Below are positions 12,602 to 23,090 of a stretch of 64,000 bases of DNA, in pieces. This DNA is from Proteles cristata cristata. Its lineage: Eukaryota; Chordata; Mammalia; Carnivora; Hyaenidae. The DNA lies in NCBI GenBank assembly GCA_017311185.1, contig JAESUZ010002871.1, positions 496,001 to 560,000 of the forward strand. Reading direction: 5' to 3'. The first letter of the stretch is position 1. Each line of letters starts with the position of its first letter. The notes under the pieces are model-generated. The model did no database searches, was not told where the DNA came from, and saw nothing but the letters and a program-made list of their open reading frames with translations. A program made the translations under genes and the position numbers.

Positions 12602-12825
12602 TTTTTTTTTTTTATTTTTTTATTTTTATTTATTTCTAGGAGAGAGAGAGAGAGACAGCGTGAGCAGGGGAGGGTCAGAGAGAGAGGGAGTCACAGACCT
12701 AAACAGGCTCCAGGCTCTGAGCTGGCAGTCAGCACAGAGCCCGACGCGGGGCTCGAACCCACAAACCGCGAGATCATGACCTAAGCGAAAGTCGGACGCT
12801 TAATCGACTAAGCCACCCAGGTGCC
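12602..12825 (-). mobile_element. Young CAN-SINE with target duplication
   Basis: Full-length copy of the same young type as 7137-7362. It is flanked by a 16-bp direct repeat, cctatttgaaactttc, at 12586-12601 and 12826-12841. The head carries the reversed B box in ggggctcgaacccacaaac. Confidence 0.95.
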
Positions 12826-14794
12826 CCTATTTGAAACTTTCAAGTGGACCTTGATTTTAATGGTCAGCTAACAACAATAACAACCTATTTTAGGTTTTAG
12901 ATCCTATTTTAGATCCTCTGGGTGATCACCTAATAAGTGAGTACTGCTATGTGGTGCCATGTCTAGGTTTATGTCTGACTATATTCATGTTAATGAGTAT
13001 GAGTTTTAATTATGAAGTTAATTAAGATGAAAAAAGCTGGAGACGCAGAGGGAGTGAAATGATAAATGTTTGTGTTAAGACGATGCTAACAAACAAAAGT
13101 CACGGCATGCTGTACTAAGAATGACTTTTGCAATAAGTGAAACAGAAAAGTCGTTCCATAAGACCACGTGACCACAGGGCCTCTGCAGTGTGAGAGGTAC
13201 CTGGGCTGTCAGCTGCTCTTCCCTTCTGTAAATTGGCATCAGCCAGCAGATTAAATTCATGCTCACTAATGTAAACCTTAGGGTTTACAGATTACACTTT
13301 CATTTAATCTATAAATTTCTGTTACAGTTGACTAAGAGCTCAAGAAAAGGAAATTAAGCCTTGTTTTATATGCCTAAGAGAAACGAAGAAATGGAAACAA
13401 AGGCAAGTGCTTCCATTTATTGGGCCTAATATGAGGAATCAAGCCCATCCAAGAGAGTCAAACCCAGAAACAGGATCATGAAGGGAATTGCTTTTGCTCA
13501 GTTCAGATCTCATACCCCTTAGTTTTTGGGGTATGACCTGATAGAAGTCATGGAGAGGGGAAATGGAGCCTCACCAGTGATAAGCAAGGGCAGCCCTTGT
13601 CACAGGGTGAATGTGAGGCATAGCTAAACCTGTGTGTCTGTATCCAGTGGTGTGCTACCTCATGATACCTTTGCAGCAGAGCAGTTCGGCCACCCAGGGA
13701 CTGTCCTTACCCTGCAGGATGAGCAGTGGAGAGACAGGTATGGATAAATGAGCAGCCCCAGGAGCAAATGCTCAGAAATACATTCCTGTATGTAATCTGG
13801 GCTCTGGCTCATGCCTCTTTCCCACATGTGTGACTCTGGGTAAAATCAAAACCCAATGGGAAAAAATATGAACATATGTGGCTGAAAAATATCTTTGGCC
13901 CAGTATAAAGGTGATTGAGAGAGGAGCCAGAGGAGATGGAAGGTTTCTTTTTTGAGTGCAGCCAAGAACAGAGAGCATTGTGAGTAACTTTTTCTCAGGG
14001 CCCAAGTCCAGGCCTCTGCTAATAGGAACTTTGTTTTTAACAGCATGATGCCTTCCATTTTAGAAGCTACGGCTGAGACAGATTTACTACTAACCAAACT
14101 CTTTTCTTCTCCCCAGTCACACAGTAGGGCCCTTCCCACCCTCTTTGCAGTTAGGTGTGAGCAAGGTACCGAGTTCTAGCTGATGGAATGCGAGACCACC
14201 ACTTCTTGGCCTGACCTTCAAAAACCATCCTGAGCAATAATTTATCTTAAACTTTATGTGAACAAGAAGTAATCCATCCTATTTAGCCATCATATAGTTG
14301 TGGTTTTGTTTGTTACAGTAGGTAGCAAATGCTAATTAATCCAGGCTCAGTGAATATTTGTTAATTTATTAAATGAATCAGTTGGGTCCTTCTTTCAATT
14401 CTCCTAACCTTATGAGTCACAAACATCATTTGAAAATGGTTCTTTACTACTGTGAACCATCAAAAGTGAATCATACTTCAAAGACTTGAGGTTCTTACCA
14501 TGTAGCTGGAGGCAATCTATGCTGGGTAATGTGCATGTGTGTTCATTCCCAGGCAGAGTGGGACATGTTGAAGGTGATTGGGGTACAGGGCAGTGACAGA
14601 AATGGGGACTGCAGGCTCCAGAAAGGACACACCAATGGAAAACAGGTTTGAGATTCTGAAGCCTAAACTGGCAATTGGCAGAGTTCTCCTAGGGTACCAC
14701 TAAGATACGGATTCTCGGTAACCTGCATGATGACTGAGCAACAAAAATGCATGATAAACTAGTGATGTCTACAATGGCCACAGGCATGAGAAGG

Positions 14795-14985
14795 GGCAGC
14801 CCACACATCAGGTGTCTGGACTCCATCACCTAAGAGCTGAGTGACCTTAGGCAAGTTATTTAATCTCTCTGTGCTTTGGTTTTCTATCCTATGACTACAG
14901 AGATGAATAAACACATTGATACATGTAAAGCTGTTAGAACGATTCCTTAGCGCAGTATGAGGTTTGAATAAATGTTAGCGATCAT
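14795..14985 (+). repeat. MIR relic
   Basis: MIR core in + orientation: gagtgaccttaggcaagtta, tttaatctctctgtgctttg, then acatgtaaagctgttagaac and tttgaataaatgttagcg. Edges approximate. Confidence 0.75.
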
Positions 14986-16808
14986 CGGCATCACCTCAGC
15001 GAAGTGGAGAGAAAATGCTGTGATAGTGCTGGGAAACTTGGGTAAATGAAAAAATAGAGAGCTTGAAAAAAATGAAGAGGAAATGGATAAGAAAAAAGAG
15101 AAGGATCCAATCTCTTCATGAGAAGGAACTCAACTGTTTGGGTTTTGAAAAACTGAAGGTTTCAGGATAATTAGAAGAAGAAGAAATTTAAATGCGATGG
15201 AGTCTCCTGAAACTGGCATCAGCATCTGGACAGACCCAGGGAGCTTAAAAGCCACTCCAGGATTGGTCTTGTCAGAGACCCCAAAAAGGATCTACTTGCA
15301 GTGAAATGAGACTGCTTGCCAGGCTGAATTGCTGGGGACCATTGCAACACAGTTCAGGAAACTAGCTATGATAGCCACAGTGGCCCCAAACCTCAATTCA
15401 GGAGAAAGGTGAATAAGGTAGTCACACCCACTAATGAAAATATTAGAGTATTCAGCAATGAGGTGTTATAAATTTCACATACTTCCAATATGTAAAACGA
15501 AGCAAACTATATTCAATCCAGATTTAATCATGGATAATGAGTTGTAATAAGCGAGACTGTCAAAACAAACGATGCCTTAAGAAATGATCACTTCTGTAAT
15601 GATCACAGGTTTCTCACAAGGGCCACTGGAGGTAAATCGGCAAAAGCTTCCCAGTTGAAGAATTTGAGACCCACGAGTTAAATACAGTTTAAGGGACCAC
15701 AATCAGTGTGGTCTCATGAAAAGCCCTTATAAATACCAACATCTTAGACATCTGAGATTAGTCATGATGGATACTGGCTATTGCCAGTTACCATCCCGTG
15801 CTGACCAGAAACTTTTCAGGATCTGGCTACCTGGCAATTTCAACAAGAGTTGCTTTGTTATAGATACTAGTTATATTGAAATGTGTGATTTTTCCCCCCT
15901 TTAGTCTGGTTCTCCTTCCAAATGCCTTTCACATTTTATATCTCAGGAGTTTTTAACTCCTTCCTGTCCTGCTGTCTCTCACGTGGGGTCTCCTTCTCTT
16001 CCACGTCCTAATTGGCATCTGATCTTTCAGTCCACTCCACTTACCTGGTCCCCTTTCTCATTACCAGTCCTTTGGGAAACTTTCCTCTCACCTATTATTT
16101 TTCTAAGATGTCACTGCAAAAGCTGTACTTCTTTGCTATCTAGTCTTCTAATTTCCCAAAGAAAGGAAGTAAATTTGTAAATGTCAGGGTTTCGGGTAAG
16201 GGGAGTTTATAGCTGGTAGTGGTGGTGGAGCGTGGACTGCTGTTCTTGTTTACATGCAAGAAATTCATAGATCTCTTAGGTCTTCAAGAGACTGAAGTAT
16301 GTATCTGTTTAAAACCCCTCTGTTATAACAAGGACACAGATTTATAGTTCTAAATCTGCTTCTAAATTTTGAAATGAGGCAAATACTTTGCTTAGAATCT
16401 TATTTATTCCATTATTACAATAAAGCTTCCTTTTTTTCATAATGGCAATTCATCCAAATCATTACATGGTTTTAGTTAGTGTAATCTAATAAATTATTAT
16501 GCTTTGCACAATACTCTGACAACATTGGGAAATGTGATGTAATACCTGATCAGAGAATACAGAAAACAAAAAATTTGACCCAGACAGTACTGGTAAACTC
16601 CAGGCTATGTTCACAGCACAGACAGGTTTAGCCTCAAAATTAAAGCCATTTAATTATATACTATAAATGGCTGAATTGTATAGTTTGTGGATTATTTTAA
16701 AAATTTAAATATTTTAAATAATTTAATAATTAAATGGTTTTAAAACTATTAAAAAAAAACAGCCTTGGATCAGAGTGATGGTTACACAACTTAAAAATTT
16801 GCTAATAA

Positions 16809-17042
16809 AGGGGGTGGCTGGGTGGCTCAGTTGGTTAAGCCTCTGACTTTGGCTCAGGTCATAATCTCATGGCTCATGGGTTCAAGCCCTGTGTTGGGCT
16901 CTATGCTGAGAGCTCAGAGCCTGGAGCCTGCTTTGGATTATGTTTCTCCCTCTCCTTCTGTCCTTCTGCCCCTGTCCTGTTCATGCTCTTCTGTCCTGTC
17001 AGTCTCTCAGAAATGAATAAATGTTAAAAACATTTTTTAAAA
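16809..17042 (+). mobile_element. CAN-SINE (tRNA-Lys derived)
   Basis: Plus-strand copy: head gggtggctgggtggctcagt, tggttaagcctctgactttg, B-box region gggttcaagccctgtg, CT-rich middle, tail gaataaatgttaaaaac. One of only five SINEs on this strand. Confidence 0.88.
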
Positions 17043-17679
17043 ATTGACTAAAAAATATTACCAACTTGCACACTGACAATGGGGGATATAAATTATACCT
17101 TGATAAAGATGAAAAACAGTTTTAACCTGATTTAACCTATTTGTGATGATCTGGGTTAAACATTGTGACTACTATCTGTCACCAAAAATGAGAAGAATTG
17201 GAATTGGAATTTCTTTGCCCTTGCTATCCTGTTTAGTTGGTATGCCTTAAGTATAAATGTCACAGGGCCCTTTGAACCTAAGGTGGTTGTCAGGGCTCAG
17301 ACTCCTTTTCAGAACATTCCCAGGCTGTCTGTCTTCCCTCTCCTCTCTTGTTTTCAATACCATTCCCTAAAGATAGCTTTTGCCATTGCTAGTGTGTCAT
17401 TTACCACTTCTAATGATTCAGTTGGAGTTGATTTCTTGGAAGACTAAGCCAGCAAGCGGTGCTGTCCTCACTTTCTCTGCATCTTCCACTGCGGAATCCT
17501 AGACAAAGGACCCCATATCTAGTACAACCATGTGATCCTGAAGCCTCTCTGAGAAACAACTAACCTAGGATATGCTATTTCCCACGAAGTGTCCAACCAC
17601 CATCCTTCCCTCATTCCTTTGGACAGATGTGGGAATTGCTTTTCCAGAATTTGCGATCGGCTAGTTTGGATCATTTGTA

Positions 17680-17870
17680 TTTTTTTTTTTTAATGTTTAT
17701 TTTGAGAGAGTGCGTGAGTTGGAGAAGGCCAGAGAGAGAGGACAGAGAGAATCCCAAGCAGGTTCCGTGCTGTCACCATGGAGCCCATGTAGGGCTCCAG
17801 CTCATGAACTGTGAGATCATGAACTGAGCTGAAATCAAGAGTTGATGCTTACCTGACTGAACCCCCCAGG
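17680..17870 (-). mobile_element. CAN-SINE (tRNA-Lys derived), diverged
   Basis: Minus-strand copy from a T-run and aatgtttattttgagaga to ctgactgaaccccccagg. Flanks share 'ggatcatttg' (17658-17667 and 17869-17878), a probable target duplication. Confidence 0.85.
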
Positions 17871-19727
17871 ATCATTTGCACCTTGTTTCCTTTAGTCAAC
17901 TGAAGAGCAGAGCAGATTGGTTGGACTCTCCTGCTAAATTCTTGTCCATTTTATCTAAGTTCTGTAGAAACTAGTGCTCTGTAGTGGGCAGGCTACACAT
18001 CTGTACATCCTGAACGAAATTGAAGAACCTTGAGGACTCAGGATTATATCAGATAATAAAACCCTTGATGGCAGCTTGGATTAGTCAATGGCCACTACCC
18101 TGCTGTTCAGAGCACCATCTGGAACATAGTCAAACCTGTCTACCTTTCCCTCCGATTACTAAGGCATTGGAGAAAACCTCCCTTTGTCTGTTTTTGACAC
18201 TGGTGACAAACCCCTCTCTAGCCATCTCTAAAGCAAAGTCCTCTTCTGGTTAACAGAATTGCTGGCAAAAAAAATCAGAAATGCCCATTTGAAATGACTT
18301 ACATTATGAAAGCCACACAAAACTTCTTGTCTTTTAATGCAGCTACTAAATCATGATGGGGAGGAGGCAGAGAAAGGAGAATTTTAAGGACAACTGCTTT
18401 TTTATTTTTATTTTCCTTTTTATTTTTTGTGATTTCTTTATTAGACACAGTATATGTGTCAGCTATTCAACTCATCAAAAAGCAGAAAAGCATGCCAGGA
18501 AAAGAGAAATATTTTCTGTCTCTCTCTTCCTGTGAAAACTTCAGATGAGCTCATCTGTGTTCTCTCCTTTCAATGAAAGATATGCTCATCCTTCATCTTT
18601 TTCTCATTTTCCAGTGATGATGTCAGGCAGGCCTTACAGTATCTCTTTTGTGATCTTATAAAATCAATGACAACCAAAACCGTTTCCCTTATGGCCATGA
18701 CCTCATCCATGGTCTACACCTGGGCAGGACTCATCTGCATTGGTAAGTAGAGCCAAACTCCACTGATCCAGCCTGAAGCAATTTGCCAGGAAACTACTGC
18801 TTTCCTTCAAAACCCTGCTTTACCATTCAGATTGGTTTCTGAAGCAACTTGGCTGAGTGCTGAATCTGACTAGTCGAGATGGCTCTCCAATCTTTGTGCC
18901 CATCTCTCTGCACACCAGAAACTCTCCTTTTACCCAGAAGGGTCTATACCTGATGTAAAGTAATAAGTACTTCAAAAAGTTAGGGATGTGACATTTCAGG
19001 CACATTCTTATGCTCCTCCCTACCTCCTCTTACCCTCCCATCTACTGTATGCTACTGTCATCTACATTCTTAGTAGTGAAACAGGTATCCAATTAAGTCA
19101 ATTTAGGACAGAAAGGAATTTTGTGTCCTTGTGTTTACATGGCTGTGGGCTTCCTTCTGAACCCAGGAAGTTGATAGGTTGATCCATTCTGAGATGCAAA
19201 GTATTCTCAAATCTCTGAGACTTAAAGATAAATCAACACATAATGGATGGGTGTGGAGAAAAGCAAAAGGATACTGGAGAAAATATTTTATGGGCCCAAA
19301 TAAGGCAGAAGAAGGAAGATACGGCTATAATAGCATGTCTGAAGCTGAACTGTGTTTAAAGAAAAACTGTGTAGAGAGTAGCAATGGACCTAAAATGAAT
19401 CTGAGAAGTGGAAATGGGAACACACTCTATACAGAGGAGGGAACAACCCAATGGAAGAGGTCTGGTTGTGAGCCAAGGAAAGCTCATCAGGCCTGCTTCC
19501 CTGTGGCCCAGGTGAAATATTCCTTACCACAAGCTATCTCCCTTGCTCTGTATCCAGGAAGGCTAGTCCTTTCCAGATGGCTAATTCAACTTCCCCAGCT
19601 GGCATCGAGATGTTGAGAGCGAGGTGCTCTATCTACAAAGGGTGTGTGAGCATTCTGGTCTCTGAAAAGAAGTCTTCCCTACTGTAAAAATAACATGGAT
19701 TTTGTTTTATGCATTATCTTCCCAATA

Positions 19728-19985
19728 ACAATAGCTAACAAATATTGAGTGCTTGCTATATGCCAGGCACAATTATAAGCATTTTGTATGAGTGATGTAT
19801 TTAATCTTCACAAAACCCCTCTGAATCATGTGCTATTCTTATCACCATTTACAAAGGAAGAAGCCAACTCAGAGAGAGTAAAGAAGTCGCTTGAGGTTAT
19901 ATAGCCAGGAAGTAATAGAGCCAGGATTCTAATCCAGACCATGAGGCCACAGAGCCCTCAACCTTAACTGTCATGCTCTGCTTGC
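19728..19985 (-). repeat. MIR relic
   Basis: Long reversed MIR: aatagctaacaaatattgag, tgctatatgccaggcacaat, tttaatcttcacaaaacc, gaggttatatagccagg, agagccaggattctaatcc. Well preserved for this age class. Confidence 0.8.
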
Positions 19986-20226
19986 TCTTGTGAATTAGTA
20001 TGAACAAATTTCCCCACTTCTGGTCAACTCAGGCACACTGGCAAGACCAAAGTTCATACCCTTTTTACAAAATCATGGAGACACCGGAGTATCTTGAGTC
20101 TCGAAAGGATGTTTTTCCCTTTTGGTCTAATATTCATACTGAAGTAAAGGCAAACAAGCAAACAAACAAACAAAACCTGCCATGTTTTTAGAAGTCCAGA
20201 AGCACTGAGATTTACCATGAAGGTTA

Positions 20227-20450
20227 AAAAAATTTTTTTAATGTTTATTTACTTTTCAGAGAGAGAGAGAGAAAGACAGACTGTGAGCAGGGGAGGGGCA
20301 GAGAGAGCGAGGGAGACAAAGAATCCGTGGGAGGCTCTAGGCTCTGAGCTGTTAGCACAGAGACCGACGCAGGGTTTGAATTCACAAACCGTGAGATCAT
20401 GACCTGAGCTGAAGTTGGAGGCTTATGGGACTGAGCCGCCCAGGCGCCCC
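20227..20450 (-). mobile_element. CAN-SINE with imperfect target duplication
   Basis: Full-length minus-strand copy ending in gagccgcccaggcgcccc. Flanks ttaccatgaaggtt (20212-20225) and ttaccataaagatt (20451-20464) match at 12 of 14 bases. Confidence 0.92.
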
Positions 20451-20637
20451 TTACCATAAAGATTGAATTGCAAGTGAGCTGAATCCATTCCTAAGTCTGT
20501 ACACAGAGTATAGTCTGTGAAGACTTATAATGAAAAATACATGGAAGCAAACTCAGACTAATGTTTCATACGTTTTAGAATTGCTTTCAGGATGTAGTTA
20601 ATTTTAGAAAAGCTAGAGAAAGAAAAAAATAAAAACA

Positions 20638-20830
20638 TGTATTGAGTGTGAACTATGTGCCGGGCATTGGGCTAGGTGCTTTTTCACATGCACAGTCTTA
20701 TTTAACTCACAACAATCCCATAAAATATTATTAATTTCATTTTTTACAGATGAGAATGAAAACTCAGTGAGGTTATATACTTTGTTCAAGATAAGCAGTA
20801 TAATTGGTAATCAAATCAGAAAGGCTTCAC
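20638..20830 (-). repeat. MIR relic
   Basis: Reversed MIR core: tattgagtgtgaactatgtg, ccgggcattgggctaggtgc, cagatgagaatgaaaactca, gaggttatatactttg. Edges approximate. Confidence 0.75.
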
Positions 20831-22559
20831 ACCCACTGTCCCCTTATATTTAGTGTGTATTTGGGTGGTATTTTATACACCACTACATGGGATCTTGCAT
20901 ACATTTGAAGGAAATTATAATTATGTCTCGATTTTAGGTAGTCCTATATACATCTATTGCCTTTACTAGTCTGTAAGCATTATGGAGCACAAAACTCAGG
21001 CCTTATTTACTCTTCAGTGTTGCACACTACTTGTCAGAGGGTGTGCCTGGAACGGTAGCTGGTGTGCCACTTAATACTAGGTGTTGTCACTAGCGCGGTG
21101 CAGCAGATAATCCCAGGTAAAGACACGAATACATTCTTAAGGCAACGCAGGCACATTTGGAGCCTTAATTTTTCACCCGACTGTTGGATTCATCAGCAGA
21201 CCTGAATGGACCCCTGCACCGAAGTACAAGGGCACAGCCCCAGGGGTGGTGTTTGTGATCCAATTCTTCGGTCAAACCCTTTCCTTCCATTCCCTAGTGC
21301 CTCTTTTGCCGCTCTCTCTGTTCTGGCTTTGAATGCTTTGGCAGCCTCCAATAGCTCTTCTTCAAAGAGCTGAAGACAAGTCTGACGTTACAATTGCCTT
21401 ACTTAATTCCAGACAGGTTTCCATTCACCGTATTAAATTCAGGTGAACAAAGGGTATTTAGTCTGTGCCACAGCTGAACCATATCAGGATAAATATAAAC
21501 AAGAGAGTTAAGTCCGTAAGAGCCACTCTTTGCCAACAATTGGAGGGATGTTGGCAGCGCCCCTGCTAAGGCAGGTTGGAGTGTGGAAGGCAGGAGAGAT
21601 TTTAAGAGATTGGTGCGGTGCATCTGGCCTCTGTATAAAGAGGGGAATAAAGATTGTAAACTGGAATACATTAGGAGAAAAGCGAGTGTTCTATTCACAC
21701 ACACAAAAACTAGGCATTAATATCAGTCTTTAATCTACCCCTGGGCCCCTCAGCTTGCCTTATTCATTGCTGCCTTTCATCTTCCCTGGAAAGCCTCTTG
21801 CTAAAGGTCCCTTTCCAGATCAGCCTTAGGTCATGGGGACAGACATACTGTTGCAAAATAGATATGCAAGGGAGTAGCAAGTGTGACTGGAGAAGAGTGT
21901 GACAACATAATCCCAGCATGGACTGATGAGGTCAGTGTGGGGTGATGGTCGCTTTTCTAGCATCTATGGAATCATCTGACGGGAGCAGCAGCTGAAAAGA
22001 ATAAAACAAACACAGGCAACACACCGCCAAAAAGACTGCTTGGCCCAGATCTCAGAGAGAAAAGATCCTATCTCAGTAGGATAGGTGGGGAGGGAACAAT
22101 GAGCTGGGAGTTAAGAGGCCTCCCCTCTTATCTCTACAACTAGCTGAGTGGCTGCATGACCTTAGTGGTTACCTGGCCTCTAAGAAATGAAGGCACTGGT
22201 GCAGTTGATATCTAAGGTCTTCTTCAGTTTCAAAGGCACGGATTTGTGTCCTGTGTAAATGAGGTTTTATAAAGCACACAATGACAAGACTGCAACCTTG
22301 GGAGGCATCGTATTCTGCATTGCAATGTTCTTATGTCACATGTGTAGAATGTTTTGCTTAACCTCTATGGATACAGGGAAAGCGTTGGCAGGTGCATTAG
22401 AGCAAGAGGTTGATATAAAACAGAATCAGAGAGAAGAACGCTTCTGCTTTAAACCATGACCACAGAATTCCAACTACCCAGGAGTCTTACAGTCTTCTCT
22501 GCAACAGGTGAAACAAGGAGCAATGACAGGATCCTCAAGGGGCATTCAATGATCTCAGG

Positions 22560-22790
22560 TCGTAATTCATATTCCCTAACAAGTTATTTACTGGGACACA
22601 ACTCCTTTGCTCATGTCATCCTTTCTTCCTGGAATATTTCACCCGTCTTGACTTATCAAAATCCACTCATTCTGACTCTGAAATCTCCCAGATGGAATGA
22701 AATGTCTTTGCACACCCTTAGGTTATCATTTATAGCACTTATTGCATTTTACCTCATATTATACTTCATCGCCATTTAATTGTAACTATA
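22560..22790 (+). repeat. L2-type LINE relic
   Basis: Diverged phrases ttcttcctggaatatttcac, atttatagcacttattgca and tgtaactataggttatgacc fit an L2-type 3' end; its last part has been duplicated (next entry). Confidence 0.5.
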
Positions 22791-22870
22791 GGTTATGACC
22801 TTTCTGAAGACAGGGTATAAATCTCATTTAGGTTATGACCTTTCTGAAGGCAGGGTATAAATCTCATTTA
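22791..22870 (+). repeat. 40-bp tandem duplication
   Basis: Two head-to-tail copies (22791-22830 and 22831-22870) differ at one position (gaagaca versus gaaggca). Each starts ggttatgacctttctgaa and ends aaatctcattta. It lies 93 bp beyond the exon D donor, in the intron. Confidence 0.97.
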
Positions 22871-22962
22871 TGGATGTGCTCCTGGGCTGGCTTGGCACAC
22901 TGTATGTATCTACTCAATAACGGTGCAGTAGTGAATCAAAGGACGCGGGATTTTCATGTTAC

Positions 22963-23090
22963 CTGCTAATGTGACGGCAATGGAGACGGAGTCATATCCC
23001 AAGGCGTTTGTGGCATTACAAGTGTAGAAACCCACATCAGCTTCCACTGGTGCCAGGATCTGTAAGGAATCATCGGGCTGCAGAAGAATT
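22963..23090 (-). CDS. ADAMTSL1: ADAMTSL1 exon D: second half of the second Ig domain
   Basis: This coding exon has 128 bp (1 base, 42 codons, 1 base; phase 2 in, phase 1 out). Its translation runs ILLQPDDSLQILAPVEAD, then VGFYTCNATNALGYDSVS and IAVTLAG. It supplies the D-x-G/V-x-Y-x-C motif that closes the Ig domain begun in exon C, 21.8 kb upstream. The AG left at the end of exon C plus A here makes an Arg codon, so the join is exact. N-A-T after the cysteine is an N-glycosylation sequon. The acceptor on the minus strand is gttgctccag with a short pyrimidine tract; the donor is gtaacatg, weaker than the gtgag donors of exons B, C and E. The last base G pairs with GA of exon E to give Gly. 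Confidence 0.95.

Larger units (their letters stand above)
6128..22962. other. ADAMTSL1: ADAMTSL1 intron between exons D and E (16.8 kb)
   Basis: The intron runs from the exon D donor to the exon E acceptor. It contains an old antisense L1 (about 6690-8945, perhaps on to 9870), L2-type relics, MIR copies and eight SINEs. I see nothing nameable in about 12850-14790, 15000-16800, 17875-19725 (apart from the exon-like segment at 18615-18742 discussed in the findings) and 21010-22550. Confidence 0.75.

Noticed and set aside
16838..16900. tRNA gene
   Set aside because: The A- and B-box-like sequences belong to the tRNA-derived head of a SINE; no copy in the window folds into a complete tRNA with an acceptor stem.
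19179..19616. 145-codon plus-strand ORF (MIHSEMQSILKSLRL...)
   Set aside because: It is the longest ORF outside ADAMTSL1 and L1, but I recognise no domain, it has no visible promoter or poly(A) signal, and an ORF of this size can occur by chance in 64 kb read in six frames.
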